From Pseudomonadota bacterium (GTDB taxonomy: Bacteria; Desulfobacterota; Desulfobacteria; Desulfobacterales; JAHIVH01): 64,000 bases of DNA. The stretch spans positions 248,001 through 312,000 of the forward strand of contig JAHIVH010000070.1 in the NCBI GenBank assembly GCA_018816735.1. The letters run 5' to 3'. The translations under genes were made by a program, and so were the position numbers. This document shows positions 19,163 through 27,961 of the stretch, piece after piece (the first letter of the stretch is position 1; every line of letters starts with the position of its first letter). The notes below the pieces were generated by a model. The model saw nothing but the letters and a program-made list of their open reading frames with translations, had not been told where the DNA came from and did not search any database.

Positions 19163-20479
19163 TCAGCCCATAATTCTGTTGCGCCCTGCCTTTTTTGCCC
19201 GGTAAAGGGCCTTGTCTGCATTTTTAATCACTTTATCCGGTGAGTTGTCTGTTTTTGACGGTTCAGAAACACCGATACTTACTGTTACACGAACCGTTTT
19301 CGCGGACAATGCTGATGTTTTTCGCTTTTCCACACCTTTTTTCTTTTGTTTGGGCCTGTCTTTTCCCCTTACAGCAAATGGAAACGATTCGACTGCCTTT
19401 CTAAATTTTTCTAGATGGGGCATGGCATCTTCCACGCATTTACCTTTAAATATGGCCGTAAATTCTTCACCACCATATCGAAACGATTTTGCTCCTCCTG
19501 CAAGTTTTGAAAAATGGGAGGCAATCATTTTAAGTACTTGATCTCCGGTTTCATGACCATAAGTATCATTAAACTTTTTAAAATGATCCACATCAACCAT
19601 GGCGATGACATATGCCCCTCCCAGATTGATCAACGCTTCATTCAGGCTTCGCCGGCCTGGCAGCCCTGTCAGATCGTCAATGTAGGCCATTGAAAATGAA
19701 ACTTCAATGGTGGTAATGGCAAGGATCAAACCGGATGCTGCAAAATAAATCATCACCGCAGGCGGCCTGCCATTGAGGACAATTCCTGCAAATGCGGTTA
19801 CAAGAATTCCAAGAAATCCATTAACTATAACCGACCGGGTGTTCAAAAAACGGATAAAAAAGGTAAAAAAACAAAAAAGGCATGACATGACCACAGGCAA
19901 AGACAAAACAGAGTTTTTCAACACCGGAAAAATAAAAACAACAGAATTGAATTCCGTTGATATGCCATACATCCATTTTTTCAAAGGTATGGGCGCCATT
20001 ACGTGTGATGAGAACCATCCCGGTTTATCGTTTGAAATGACAATAACGAGTGCAACAAAAATGACTTCCACTAAAATCAGCAGGATATATAAAAATCCTT
20101 TTGGCGAAAGCACCTTCCGTTTATTTAAAAATGAAAAAAAAACAAAATTGATTGGCAATAAAAAGGCCAGATATTGAACCATATGGATTCTCATATCTGC
20201 GGGAATGATATTCCGGCTGGTCACCAGAAAATAGGAGAATGCCAGAAAAAACGAAGATAAAACCAGGCCTGTCTGGTTATAGCGGAACGCAATCATTGAC
20301 CCTGCACCATAAAACACATAGGGCAGAATCGGCACTAACCCCATCAATGCTTGCAATTCCCTGGTTTGAGATAGCCTGGCTGTCAGAAAGGGCCACTGCC
20401 AAATCGTAATCGTCGCAAGGGTAAAAACAACGATTGAAATACCTAATCCTGAAAATATTCGTTTGATGAAAGATATCAA
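19163..20479 (-). CDS. Membrane diguanylate cyclase (GGDEF)
   Basis: This 438-aa protein makes cyclic di-GMP from two GTP. The first 260 residues form about seven or eight transmembrane helices, an uncharacterised MASE-like sensor. The GGDEF domain begins at DDLTGLPGRRSLNEAL, carries the metal-binding DVDHFKKFND, and has an active RYGGEEF motif around 336-340. A lysine-rich insertion (RPKQKKKGVEKRK) interrupts the domain before VTVSIGVSE. There is no RxxD inhibitory site at the usual position. It is the last gene of the leftward run with the TetR, SDR and patatin genes, 40 bp after the patatin stop, so it could be co-transcribed. The sensed signal is unknown. Confidence 0.9.
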   Translation of the reverse strand: MISFIKRIFSGLGISIVVFTLATITIWQWPFLTARLSQTRELQALMGLVPILPYVFYGAGSMIAFRYNQTGLVLSSFFLAFSYFLVTSRNIIPADMRIHMVQYLAFLLPINFVFFSFLNKRKVLSPKGFLYILLILVEVIFVALVIVISNDKPGWFSSHVMAPIPLKKWMYGISTEFNSVVFIFPVLKNSVLSLPVVMSCLFCFFTFFIRFLNTRSVIVNGFLGILVTAFAGIVLNGRPPAVMIYFAASGLILAITTIEVSFSMAYIDDLTGLPGRRSLNEALINLGGAYVIAMVDVDHFKKFNDTYGHETGDQVLKMIASHFSKLAGGAKSFRYGGEEFTAIFKGKCVEDAMPHLEKFRKAVESFPFAVRGKDRPKQKKKGVEKRKTSALSAKTVRVTVSIGVSEPSKTDNSPDKVIKNADKALYRAKKAGRNRIMG

Positions 20480-20519
20480 CGCCTGTCCTTATGCATGGCC
20501 AAGTAACTGCATTTTAACA

Positions 20520-21653
20520 TCAAAGAGGCAAAACAACGTCTCTAATTTTTCCGGATTCAACAACATCGATAAATTCATCTCCTAAAACACGACTCTGATG
20601 GACTACTTTTTTCCAGTATGAAATTCTTTCTTCATCACGCTTGAAAAACGCTTTAAAGTCAACTCGATCTGGAATTCTGCCATAGGGAAGGCTCTCAATA
20701 AAAGATTGAGAGGGGAATACAAGAAGAACATGGTCCATATGATCTGATTTTGGTTTTCTCCAGGGCAATTTTTTATCCATCCACCCTGGAATAAGCCGGT
20801 CGAGATAATGCGGATAAAGCACAATTGCTTCTTCATGATTTAAAAAAGGTATATCAAAATGATAATCGATAACCCCCCCATCTCTGTAAACACCTTTTGG
20901 GGCACCTTTGATATCTTTTACACCGGTCATAACAAAAGGAATAGACCCGGATGCAAGAAGCGCATCCTTTAGATTGTCTTTTAAGAGGGGAATTTTTCGT
21001 AAGGGAAAATCATTCATGTTCAAGAAAGGCGGTTTTTCTCTTGAATCATAAAACAGCGCACGCTCAAAAAAACACCCCAAAAATTCCCTGTTGAACAAAT
21101 TTGACAGATATGCGCCAGCAAGACCTATGGCAAGAGAAGCCTTTCTGTCACTAGAAACGGAAAAGCGTGATCTGACCGCCATGATATTGAGTCGCAGAAA
21201 CGGATGGTTTAATATACTATCTGCTTTTGAATCATTTATAAATCTGTCAAGAATAATCCGGCTGGCCCTTGATACATCCTCTGCTGAAGGCCTTTCAGTA
21301 TATTTTTGATGCATATATGCATACTCGAATAGCGCTATAGCATCTGCCGGATCATTTTGTGACACAGCTGCAAATCGCCATGAGCCTATAGAGGACCCTA
21401 TCAGAAAAAGAGGCGCCTCTCGGTGTTTCATCCATGACAAAAAAATAGCCTCGTCAAGATGCCTTAATACAAACCATTTTGGACCACCTGCAGCCCCTGC
21501 AACTACTTTTACATTATCAGGCTCAAGTCCGCCATCCTTAATCATGGCAAACGCTTTTTGGCCTGCCCTGAAAACAAGGTGCCCTGTGTCCAACGTTTTT
21601 TCCCCTTTTTCTTCGTTTACATTGATATCCTGCCCGCTAAAGTCATTTGACAC
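20520..21653 (-). CDS. Patatin-like phospholipase
   Basis: This patatin-family serine hydrolase of 377 aa probably cleaves acyl esters of phospholipids. The oxyanion stretch GAAGGPKW precedes the nucleophile elbow GSSIGSW, with Ser at position 3 of GxSxG, and the catalytic Asp is in YRDGGVIDYHFD. No signal peptide is visible, so it is probably cytosolic or peripheral. The frame starts at a GTG (21653) without a clear Shine-Dalgarno. A TTG twenty codons inside, preceded by AAAGGGG, is a credible alternative start. It follows the SDR gene by 11 bp in the TetR cluster, suggesting a shared role in lipid or acyl metabolism. Confidence 0.85.
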   Translation of the reverse strand: MSNDFSGQDINVNEEKGEKTLDTGHLVFRAGQKAFAMIKDGGLEPDNVKVVAGAAGGPKWFVLRHLDEAIFLSWMKHREAPLFLIGSSIGSWRFAAVSQNDPADAIALFEYAYMHQKYTERPSAEDVSRASRIILDRFINDSKADSILNHPFLRLNIMAVRSRFSVSSDRKASLAIGLAGAYLSNLFNREFLGCFFERALFYDSREKPPFLNMNDFPLRKIPLLKDNLKDALLASGSIPFVMTGVKDIKGAPKGVYRDGGVIDYHFDIPFLNHEEAIVLYPHYLDRLIPGWMDKKLPWRKPKSDHMDHVLLVFPSQSFIESLPYGRIPDRVDFKAFFKRDEERISYWKKVVHQSRVLGDEFIDVVESGKIRDVVLPL

Positions 21654-21664
21654 GAAAAAGGGTT

Positions 21665-22423
21665 TTAGGCCAGCATGCCACCATCACAGACCACAAGCGT
21701 ACCGGTTGTATATGACGACGCATCAGATGCCAGATAAAGCGCGGCACCGGTCATTTCTTCAGGCTTCGCATATCTGCCCATGGGAACGCTTTGCAGCGCG
21801 GCATTCAAAATCATTTCATTGCCAATCAATGCCTCGGCAAATTTGGTATCTGTCAGACCGGGAAGAATGGCATTCACGCGAATGTTTTTATTTCCAAGTT
21901 CTTTGGCAAAGGCCTTTGTCATTGAAATCACACCTGCTTTTGTAATGGAATACACGCCTTGAAGAAGTGCCGGAGATACGCCATTTACAGAAGATACGTT
22001 GATGACAGATCCTTTTCCCGCGGCTGCCATTAAAGGGATGGCCCGTTGAATCATAAAAAAAGGCCCTTTAAGGTTTACTTCATTGGTTTTATCCCATATC
22101 TTTTCATCCACACCCAACATGTCACCAAAATACGGATTTGTGGCTGCATTGTTAACCAGTATATGAAGTTTGCCAAATTTCTTGCTGATTGCCTGGTACA
22201 ATGCGTCAATCTGATCCATCTGCCCCATATGACAGGCCATAGCCTCTGCAGATCCGCCATTTGCCTTTATTTGGGATACAACTTTCTCAAGTCCCTCAAG
22301 CTTCCTGCTGACCAGGATCACATGAGCGCCATTAGCGGAAAATGCCTCGGCAATGGCCTGGCCAATTCCCCGGCTTGCCCCGGTAACCAGAGCAATTCTG
22401 TCTTTTAATGAAAAATCAACCAT
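21665..22423 (-). CDS. SDR family NAD(P)-dependent oxidoreductase
   Basis: This is a classical short-chain dehydrogenase/reductase of 252 aa. The cofactor loop is TGASRGIGQAIAEAF near residue 15, NNAATNP is the structural NNAG-like motif, the catalytic Ser is in SVNGVSP, and Tyr/Lys are in YSITKAG. ILPGLTDTKF and the C-terminal VVCDGGMLA complete the family pattern. It resembles FabG-like and fatty-acid or alcohol dehydrogenases, and the substrate cannot be read. A strong AGGAGG precedes the ATG. Its operon with a TetR regulator, an ABM protein and a patatin suggests regulated lipid or aromatic compound metabolism. Confidence 0.9.
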   Translation of the reverse strand: MVDFSLKDRIALVTGASRGIGQAIAEAFSANGAHVILVSRKLEGLEKVVSQIKANGGSAEAMACHMGQMDQIDALYQAISKKFGKLHILVNNAATNPYFGDMLGVDEKIWDKTNEVNLKGPFFMIQRAIPLMAAAGKGSVINVSSVNGVSPALLQGVYSITKAGVISMTKAFAKELGNKNIRVNAILPGLTDTKFAEALIGNEMILNAALQSVPMGRYAKPEEMTGAALYLASDASSYTTGTLVVCDGGMLA

Positions 22424-22461
22424 TTTTTCCTCCTGTCATTACGAATATCCGTTTTGTGAAC

Positions 22462-22752
22462 TTATCGCTTTGCAATTTCATCATACATTTCGATGATGGG
22501 GGCGCCATCCAAAAGCGGTTTCAAGGTTTTAAACAACGCTTTGAAATAGGGCGTGCCGCTATGATCGATAAACGCCTGGTCATCTTTATATTGTTCATAC
22601 AATAAAAACGTCTTTGGATCATCTTTTAGACGATGAAGGGTGTAGAGCAGTGTCCCTTCTTCCCCGGCCACCTTTTTTACCATTTCCACAAGTGCGCCTT
22701 CCATTTCCTTTTCGCTGCCGCTCTTGCTCTTTATTTTTGCAATCACTATCAT
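22462..22752 (-). CDS. ABM-domain monooxygenase-like protein (YgiN family)
   Basis: This 96-aa single-domain protein has an antibiotic-biosynthesis-monooxygenase (ABM) ferredoxin-like fold. Features are MIVIAKIKSKSGSEKEMEGAL, EGTLLYTLHRLKDDP, FLLYEQYKDDQAFIDH and TPYFKAL. Members are small dimers that oxidise quinones or bind small ligands, and some have no oxygenase activity. In an anaerobe a quinone-handling or ligand-binding role is more likely; that is inference. The ATG overlaps the tetR stop by 4 nt and has an excellent AGGAGG, so it is translated with tetR. Confidence 0.82.
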   Translation of the reverse strand: MIVIAKIKSKSGSEKEMEGALVEMVKKVAGEEGTLLYTLHRLKDDPKTFLLYEQYKDDQAFIDHSGTPYFKALFKTLKPLLDGAPIIEMYDEIAKR

Positions 22753-23456
22753 TTTCTTCCTCCTGATCCTATCTCTTTTGATTTGATAAACGCTTCAACA
22801 AATGCCAATACAAAATCCGCATACTGATCAACGGATATTTTCCGTTTTGAATATTTCCATCGTTTCAGATACCAGTCCTGTTGCATGGCCTTGATCATAC
22901 AGGCTGTCAGGCTGTGATCCCTTTTTTGAAAAAGGCCCGTTGAGGTGCCTTCTTCAAGGATATCCACCAGAATATTTTCTGTATAGGCCTCCATAGCCAA
23001 TACTTCTTCCAGTTCCTTTGGATTCAGGTTTTTTGCTTCCATGAACGTAAAATAAAACCAGGGACGTCCAATCTCACTTAAAAACAGGTGTGTTTTGATC
23101 ACATTCCTTAATTTCACATCCGGTGGGGTATCGGCTTCAAGATAGAGTTGCAAAGACCTGTTCACAATGGCGCGGCCCTGTCTTTGAATAATCTCAAGAA
23201 GCTCCTCCTTGCTTGAAAAATAGGCATAAAGCGCCCCCATGCTCATGCGGGTTTCCCGGCTCAAATCTCTCATGCTCATGGCTTGAAAACCTTTTTCATA
23301 GGAAATTTTAAAAACAGCATCAAAAATCTTCTGCAGGTTTTTAACAACCGTAGACTCTTTTTTTACCCGTATGTTCTCCCTGTTTTCAAAAAATGCCTCC
23401 CTGCAGAAATCCTCCATGGTGATGTTGATGTTTGTAAGAAATTCTTCGTAATTCAT
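22749..23456 (-). CDS. TetR family transcriptional regulator
   Basis: This repressor-type protein has the TetR DNA-binding domain ILDAVFKI-like helix 1 (KIFDAVFKISYEKGFQAMSM), then LSRETRMSMGALYAYFSSKEELLEII. A ligand-binding C-terminal half follows. About 50 residues precede the domain, which is unusual. The start is uncertain: the frame extends to a TTG at 23513 with an internal ATG at 23483, neither with a Shine-Dalgarno. The ATG at 23456 has AGGGA about 11 nt upstream. It is first in the leftward cluster and lies just downstream of a consensus promoter and a perfect palindrome, so it probably represses its own operon. Confidence 0.85.
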   Translation of the reverse strand: MNYEEFLTNINITMEDFCREAFFENRENIRVKKESTVVKNLQKIFDAVFKISYEKGFQAMSMRDLSRETRMSMGALYAYFSSKEELLEIIQRQGRAIVNRSLQLYLEADTPPDVKLRNVIKTHLFLSEIGRPWFYFTFMEAKNLNPKELEEVLAMEAYTENILVDILEEGTSTGLFQKRDHSLTACMIKAMQQDWYLKRWKYSKRKISVDQYADFVLAFVEAFIKSKEIGSGGRK

Positions 23457-23539
23457 CTTTGTAAGGTTCCCTGTATGGCTCATTTTAAATTCGCGAGATA
23501 TTTCACATGACAACCGAATGAATCATCAAATATTTTCAG

Positions 23540-23568
23540 AGAATACATTTGCGGCATGATCGTGTCAA
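23540..23568 (-). promoter_or_regulatory. Sigma-70 promoter of the tetR operon
   Basis: On the minus strand TTGACA is followed after exactly 17 bp by TATTCT, immediately upstream of tetR. Confidence 0.7.
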
Positions 23569-23575
23569 GAATATA

Positions 23576-23589
23576 CGAACGATCGTTCG
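23576..23589. promoter_or_regulatory. TetR-type operator palindrome
   Basis: CGAACGATCGTTCG is a perfect 14-bp palindrome, 7 bp upstream of the -35 box of the tetR promoter. Its length, GC-rich core and position fit a site for the divergently reading TetR protein. Binding is inferred. Confidence 0.65.
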
Positions 23590-23631
23590 ATAATCGACCA
23601 GGATGAATTGGGTTTTATTTTAAAACATGTC

Positions 23632-24480
23632 TTACGCGATAACCAGGGAAATCTGTGAAAGATCAGTCATAACGATATCAGGCCTTATATTTTTCAGTTC
23701 AGGCAATTCCTTTCGAAGCCGCAATGATCTGTTGTCGCCTGCAAAAAGAGCGGTTTTGAACCCTTTCAAACGCGCGGGAAGAATATCATTTCGCATGTCG
23801 TTTCCGATGTAAAGAACGGTTTCGGGTGAGATATCCATTTTCAGCAGCGTGTCTGCAGCACGTTCAAAAAGATGAGGAGAGGGTTTGGCAACCCCTTCTC
23901 TATAGGACCAGAAGAGAAGATCCTTATGAAATCCTAATGTATTCATTGGCGAATCTAAAAACCAGTCAAATAGAAAAGGCGTATAAAACTGAGCGTTTGA
24001 AATGATACCCATCTGTATTTTTCTTTTTTTTATCTCTGCCAAAGCCATCTCAAGGTTTGGCATGGGATAAACAGGATTTGCCATCACTTCGAAAAAAACG
24101 GCAAATTCTCTGGCCATGCGGATATCCAGGCCAAGCACATCTTTCCAGATCGTATCAATTTTTACTTCAGGAAAATCTACACCCACCTTTTTCATTTGAT
24201 CATGCGTTATTGCTATTTTTTTAAAAAACGCTTCCAAAATGGCCATAGGCTCCTCGTTGATCCCAAAATGATATATCAGCTTTCTGAATGATTCCGAATG
24301 ATGAAGTTGTTGACGCATCAAACCGAGATCACCTGAATCACTGATAAAAAGGGTTCCATAAATATCAAACATCACACATTTCAGCCCGTTGATCGCGTCC
24401 CCGGTGAATGAAAAGGAAGTGGGAATCGGTAAACGCTCTGAAATATATGGCCATATCTTTTTTTTAGGAAATATCTTCAT
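23632..24480 (-). CDS. HAD-superfamily hydrolase
   Basis: This is a 282-aa haloacid-dehalogenase-fold phosphatase. Motif I is FDIYGTLF, where the second Asp of the usual DxD is replaced by Tyr, as in some subfamilies. Motif II is GIISNAQ, motif III is the Lys of VAKPSPHLFERA, and motif IV is YIGNDMRNDILPA. A long helical cap lies between motifs I and II. It overlaps the end of the glycosyltransferase gene by 17 bp, so both are one transcript. The pairing suggests that it removes a phosphate from the glycosyltransferase product or regulates sugar-phosphate levels. The exact substrate is unknown. Confidence 0.82.
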   Translation of the reverse strand: MKIFPKKKIWPYISERLPIPTSFSFTGDAINGLKCVMFDIYGTLFISDSGDLGLMRQQLHHSESFRKLIYHFGINEEPMAILEAFFKKIAITHDQMKKVGVDFPEVKIDTIWKDVLGLDIRMAREFAVFFEVMANPVYPMPNLEMALAEIKKRKIQMGIISNAQFYTPFLFDWFLDSPMNTLGFHKDLLFWSYREGVAKPSPHLFERAADTLLKMDISPETVLYIGNDMRNDILPARLKGFKTALFAGDNRSLRLRKELPELKNIRPDIVMTDLSQISLVIA

Positions 24481-25873
24481 ACCATTTCAACAAATGCATG
24501 TTATCAAGATTCAAAAAACCTGAGAGAAGCGTCTCCTTATCAATGCCGTGTGAAACAGGTGTGCGCATTACCTTTTCGTAAATATCGAGGAGGGTTCTTC
24601 GGTATCTGTCTCTGGTAAAAAATTGTTTTACAGCGTTTCTGTTCTTTTCAATCAGCGTATCATATGAAGGAACGTTGCCGGGAGATAAAAGAAACGGATT
24701 TAATGCGATTAACTGTGTTTTTGCAGTGCTGTCTGATATCACACGGGAAAGGATCTGTTTTTGAAATGCCTCATCCAGCATGCCAAAATCGATGAGGCCA
24801 TTTTGAGTGATCTGTCTAAAAGACACGTCAAATTCCATGGGATCGTAGATCCTGTTAAAATACATTAAGGACCTCCCCCAGGCATTTTTCATTTTTTCAT
24901 GGAGGGAGGATTTCCCAATCCATGAAACAGGTACAAAAAGGTTTTCATAAAAATGATCCAATGCCACACCTTTTTCTTTAAAATCCCTGCAAATATCGGG
25001 TATCATCCTTCCCCAAATCAGCTTTCCGGCCGTCCATAGCTCGATAAAGGAAAACCCGAATCCTTCATTAATACTCGTTGTGATAATAAACGCCGATGAT
25101 CTTATGAGCGCTTCAAAAGAATGCGTTTGACCCAGGCCAAACCGGACGTTCAATCCATTTGCCTGCACATAGGCTTTCCACCCCTCATAACTTTTAAGAT
25201 CCTTTTCGTGATTGGGTGGAAGGGTAATGACAACAGGCAGTCCTGACTTGAAAAAAAGAGACAACAGAATCGTTTCTCCAATATTTTTCCGCCGGATGCC
25301 CCGAACCGGATAAAGGATATGCCGGATATATTTCTGATCTACGGGTTCTGGATCATGAAAATGAATGGTGTTCTCTATTTGATGAAGACCTTCTTTCTTC
25401 AAGCCTGCTTTTTTCAGGATATCATAGTCTCTGGAATTAATGACGCCATAATGGCAATCTGACGGATAATCCTCCTTATAATAAAATTGTGGTCGTCCAT
25501 CTTCGGCAAAATCGTGAATCTGTAAAAACAGCCTGACACCTTTTTCCTGAAGAATTTTCAAGACAGTTAGCAAGGATCTGTTTTTAGATAACAATGGGTT
25601 GTGGACATGAAGCACATCGCAGCCATCCGGCCATTTCAATAAAAGGGCATCAAAAATAGCGTCTGCTGTTTTTAATGGATACTGATCTGTCACACCCTCG
25701 CGATCATAACCTATTGACGGAATGACAATCGTGTCAAAAGAAGTATTTGTATCAGGCTCAGCACCGGTCATCACAAGCAGATCGGCATCATTCTTTAATG
25801 CCTCCGCCTGCTGTCTCACAACTGTCGTCACGCCACCTGTCTTTAAATGATAATGCATCAAGGCAATTTTCAT
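24464..25873 (-). CDS. GT-B fold glycosyltransferase (GT4-like)
   Basis: This 469-aa protein begins MKIALMHYHLKTGGVTTVVRQ, the N-terminal glycine-rich loop of GT-B glycosyltransferases. The C-terminal half has NPFLLSPGNVPSYDTLIEKN and a Glu-rich nucleotide-sugar region, TTSINEGFGFSFIELW, matching the EGFG-x3-E signature of GT4 enzymes. The start at 25873 places that loop at the N-terminus and has AAAGGGA upstream; the frame extends 14 codons further. It is divergent from manA and coupled to a HAD phosphatase. A GDP-mannose-linked glycan or glycoside product is plausible but not proven. Confidence 0.83.
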   Translation of the reverse strand: MKIALMHYHLKTGGVTTVVRQQAEALKNDADLLVMTGAEPDTNTSFDTIVIPSIGYDREGVTDQYPLKTADAIFDALLLKWPDGCDVLHVHNPLLSKNRSLLTVLKILQEKGVRLFLQIHDFAEDGRPQFYYKEDYPSDCHYGVINSRDYDILKKAGLKKEGLHQIENTIHFHDPEPVDQKYIRHILYPVRGIRRKNIGETILLSLFFKSGLPVVITLPPNHEKDLKSYEGWKAYVQANGLNVRFGLGQTHSFEALIRSSAFIITTSINEGFGFSFIELWTAGKLIWGRMIPDICRDFKEKGVALDHFYENLFVPVSWIGKSSLHEKMKNAWGRSLMYFNRIYDPMEFDVSFRQITQNGLIDFGMLDEAFQKQILSRVISDSTAKTQLIALNPFLLSPGNVPSYDTLIEKNRNAVKQFFTRDRYRRTLLDIYEKVMRTPVSHGIDKETLLSGFLNLDNMHLLKWYEDIS

Positions 25874-26028
25874 AGAAAGTCCCTTTGGGCTGAATCCTGT
25901 CAGGTTCAAGTTCATTATGATCAGATTCGAAAAAATTCATATCATTTTCAATTGAATTATGCCATTTTTTTAACTTCCCGAAGAAAGATGCTCTCTTTGT
26001 CAAACAGAATTCGTTTTTTGGAGCCCAA

Positions 26029-27279
26029 ATGACCCTATTGAAGACAGAAAAACGACCCTATCTTATGAAGAATACGATTCAGCATTATGCCTGGGGACAA
26101 CGGGGAAATATCGCATTTATACCAACCTTTCTGGGTATTTCACCTGAACCGGACAAACCTTATGCTGAGCTTTGGATGGGCACCCATAAAAATGGCCCAT
26201 CATCCATTTTGATTGAAGAGGCGCTTGTTCCACTTGACCGCTTTATCAAACATGATCCTTTAAAAACGCTGGGAAAAGGCACTTCAAAAAAATTTTCTGA
26301 TACATTCCCGTTTTTATTAAAAATCCTGTCTGCCGATGACGCACTTTCCATTCAGGCCCATCCGAATAAGAAACAGGCAGAAATCCTGCATCAAGAAGAT
26401 CCGTTTCATTATCCGGATGACAATCATAAACCTGAAGTTGCCATTGCCCTGGATTCACTGGATGCACTTGCAGGTTTTAAAAATTATAACGAAATTCTTG
26501 ATACCTTTAAAACATGTCCTGAATTATCCGATATGGTCTCAAAGGAAACATGTGGCACCCTTCATGCCTTCACCCATGAAGCAGACCATCAAAAACAAAC
26601 TTTTTTAAAATCAATGTATTCGGAAATGCTGCTGACCGCCGAAAGGGATCCGGGGCGTCTGGAACATACCAATAATCGCATCAAAGACAGGTTAACATCC
26701 TCGACACACCTATTGACAGAAGATGAAATTCTTTTCATAAACCTTGAAAAAAAATACGCAACAACAGATGTGGGCCTGCTGATGATTTTCCTGCTCAAAA
26801 GAATTCATCTGAAAAAAGGAGAGGGTATAGCGATTACTCCCGGACTGCCCCATGCCTATCTGAAAGGAAATATCATCGAATGCATGGCCAACTCGGACAA
26901 TGTTGTCCGGGCAGGCCTCACGCCCAAATTTAAGGATACAAAAACCCTGTTCCGGATACTTGACTACAATACTGAAAAAATCCCTATCATCGGCGCACCT
27001 GCCCATAAAAACGACGTCTTGTATCATACCCCTTTTGAGGAATTTCAAATTTCAAAAATGATTATCTCACAAGGAGATAAAAAAACGATACTATCAAACA
27101 ATTTTCCGGAAATATTACTTGTCACCAACGAAAAGATACGATTGTATTGGGGGGAAAAAAATTTAATGGAGAGTATGGAATTGAAAAAGGGAATGTCGGT
27201 ATTTATCCCAGCCTGTCTTGAAACAGTTCATATCTGTTCTGACAATCAGGCTGAGCTTTACAGAGTATCGGTTTTCTGA
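26029..27279 (+). CDS. manA: Mannose-6-phosphate isomerase, class I
   Basis: This zinc enzyme of 416 aa interconverts fructose-6-phosphate and mannose-6-phosphate at the entry to GDP-mannose synthesis. The type I landmarks are present: QHYAWG near the start, LSIQAHPNKKQAE and NHKPEVAIAL with the zinc ligands, and PHAYLKGNIIECMANSDNVV followed by RAGLTPK. The ATG has GGAG 5 nt upstream. It is divergent from the glycosyltransferase/HAD pair, forming a small mannose-related locus. Confidence 0.93.
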   Translation: MTLLKTEKRPYLMKNTIQHYAWGQRGNIAFIPTFLGISPEPDKPYAELWMGTHKNGPSSILIEEALVPLDRFIKHDPLKTLGKGTSKKFSDTFPFLLKILSADDALSIQAHPNKKQAEILHQEDPFHYPDDNHKPEVAIALDSLDALAGFKNYNEILDTFKTCPELSDMVSKETCGTLHAFTHEADHQKQTFLKSMYSEMLLTAERDPGRLEHTNNRIKDRLTSSTHLLTEDEILFINLEKKYATTDVGLLMIFLLKRIHLKKGEGIAITPGLPHAYLKGNIIECMANSDNVVRAGLTPKFKDTKTLFRILDYNTEKIPIIGAPAHKNDVLYHTPFEEFQISKMIISQGDKKTILSNNFPEILLVTNEKIRLYWGEKNLMESMELKKGMSVFIPACLETVHICSDNQAELYRVSVF

Positions 27280-27296
27280 CATCCATATTAACCATC

Positions 27297-27314
27297 ACGC
27301 ATATATATATGCGT
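27297..27314. promoter_or_regulatory. 18-bp palindrome upstream of the LetA-like operon
   Basis: ACGC and GCGT flank an alternating AT core of 10 bp, giving a perfect palindrome 36 bp before the first PqiA-domain gene. It may be an operator or a cruciform-prone element. Confidence 0.35.
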
Positions 27315-27349
27315 CTGGCAAGAAGGAATAAACATTAAGAGCTATTCAT

Positions 27350-27961
27350 ATGATGCAACACCAACACCTCATCGCATGCAGGGAATGCGATCTTTTAAAT
27401 GTCACGAAGCCCTACTCACCGGAAGATATATCCCGTTGTTCAAGATGTGGGTCTCTTTTACATAGCAGCAAGATCAACTCCATTGACAGAACCCTGGCAC
27501 TTGTGATCGCAGGGCTGATGTTTTTTCTGATTGCCTGTTGTTATCCGCTTCTCAATCTAAAAGTGGTGGGAGCAGAGACAACCAATAAAATGATAACAGG
27601 TGTGATTGATTTATACCACTATGGCCTGAAAGATTGTTCCCTGATGGTTTTCATGATGACGATAATCGTCCCATTTATCAAGCTCGCCATGCTTCTGTAT
27701 ATTTTATTATCACTGAAGCTGAATATCAATGTCCCCGGAAGGCTGTTTATTTTTCGCATGTACCACACACTTGATGTATGGGGAATGCTTGATGTCTATA
27801 TGCTGGCAATTATCGTAGCCATGGTTAAGTTAGTCGACTTCGCAACCGTTTCCACAGGTATTGGCCTGTATGCCTTTATCGTTCTCATTGTGATATCATT
27901 GAGTGCATCTGCCACTCTTGACCATCATCTGATCTGGGAAAAACTGGAGGAAAGCAGATGA
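27350..27961 (+). CDS. PqiA/LetA-domain membrane protein, first half
   Basis: This 203-aa inner-membrane protein is a single PqiA domain. An N-terminal zinc-ribbon-like cysteine set (CRECDLL and CSRCGSLL, two CxxC pairs) is followed by about four transmembrane helices. In E. coli LetA (YebS) and PqiA, two such domains are fused in one chain of about 420 aa and partner an MCE protein that bridges the periplasm for lipid transport. Here the two domains are separate genes. The next gene overlaps the stop by 4 nt (ATGA). Confidence 0.88.
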   Translation: MMQHQHLIACRECDLLNVTKPYSPEDISRCSRCGSLLHSSKINSIDRTLALVIAGLMFFLIACCYPLLNLKVVGAETTNKMITGVIDLYHYGLKDCSLMVFMMTIIVPFIKLAMLLYILLSLKLNINVPGRLFIFRMYHTLDVWGMLDVYMLAIIVAMVKLVDFATVSTGIGLYAFIVLIVISLSASATLDHHLIWEKLEESR

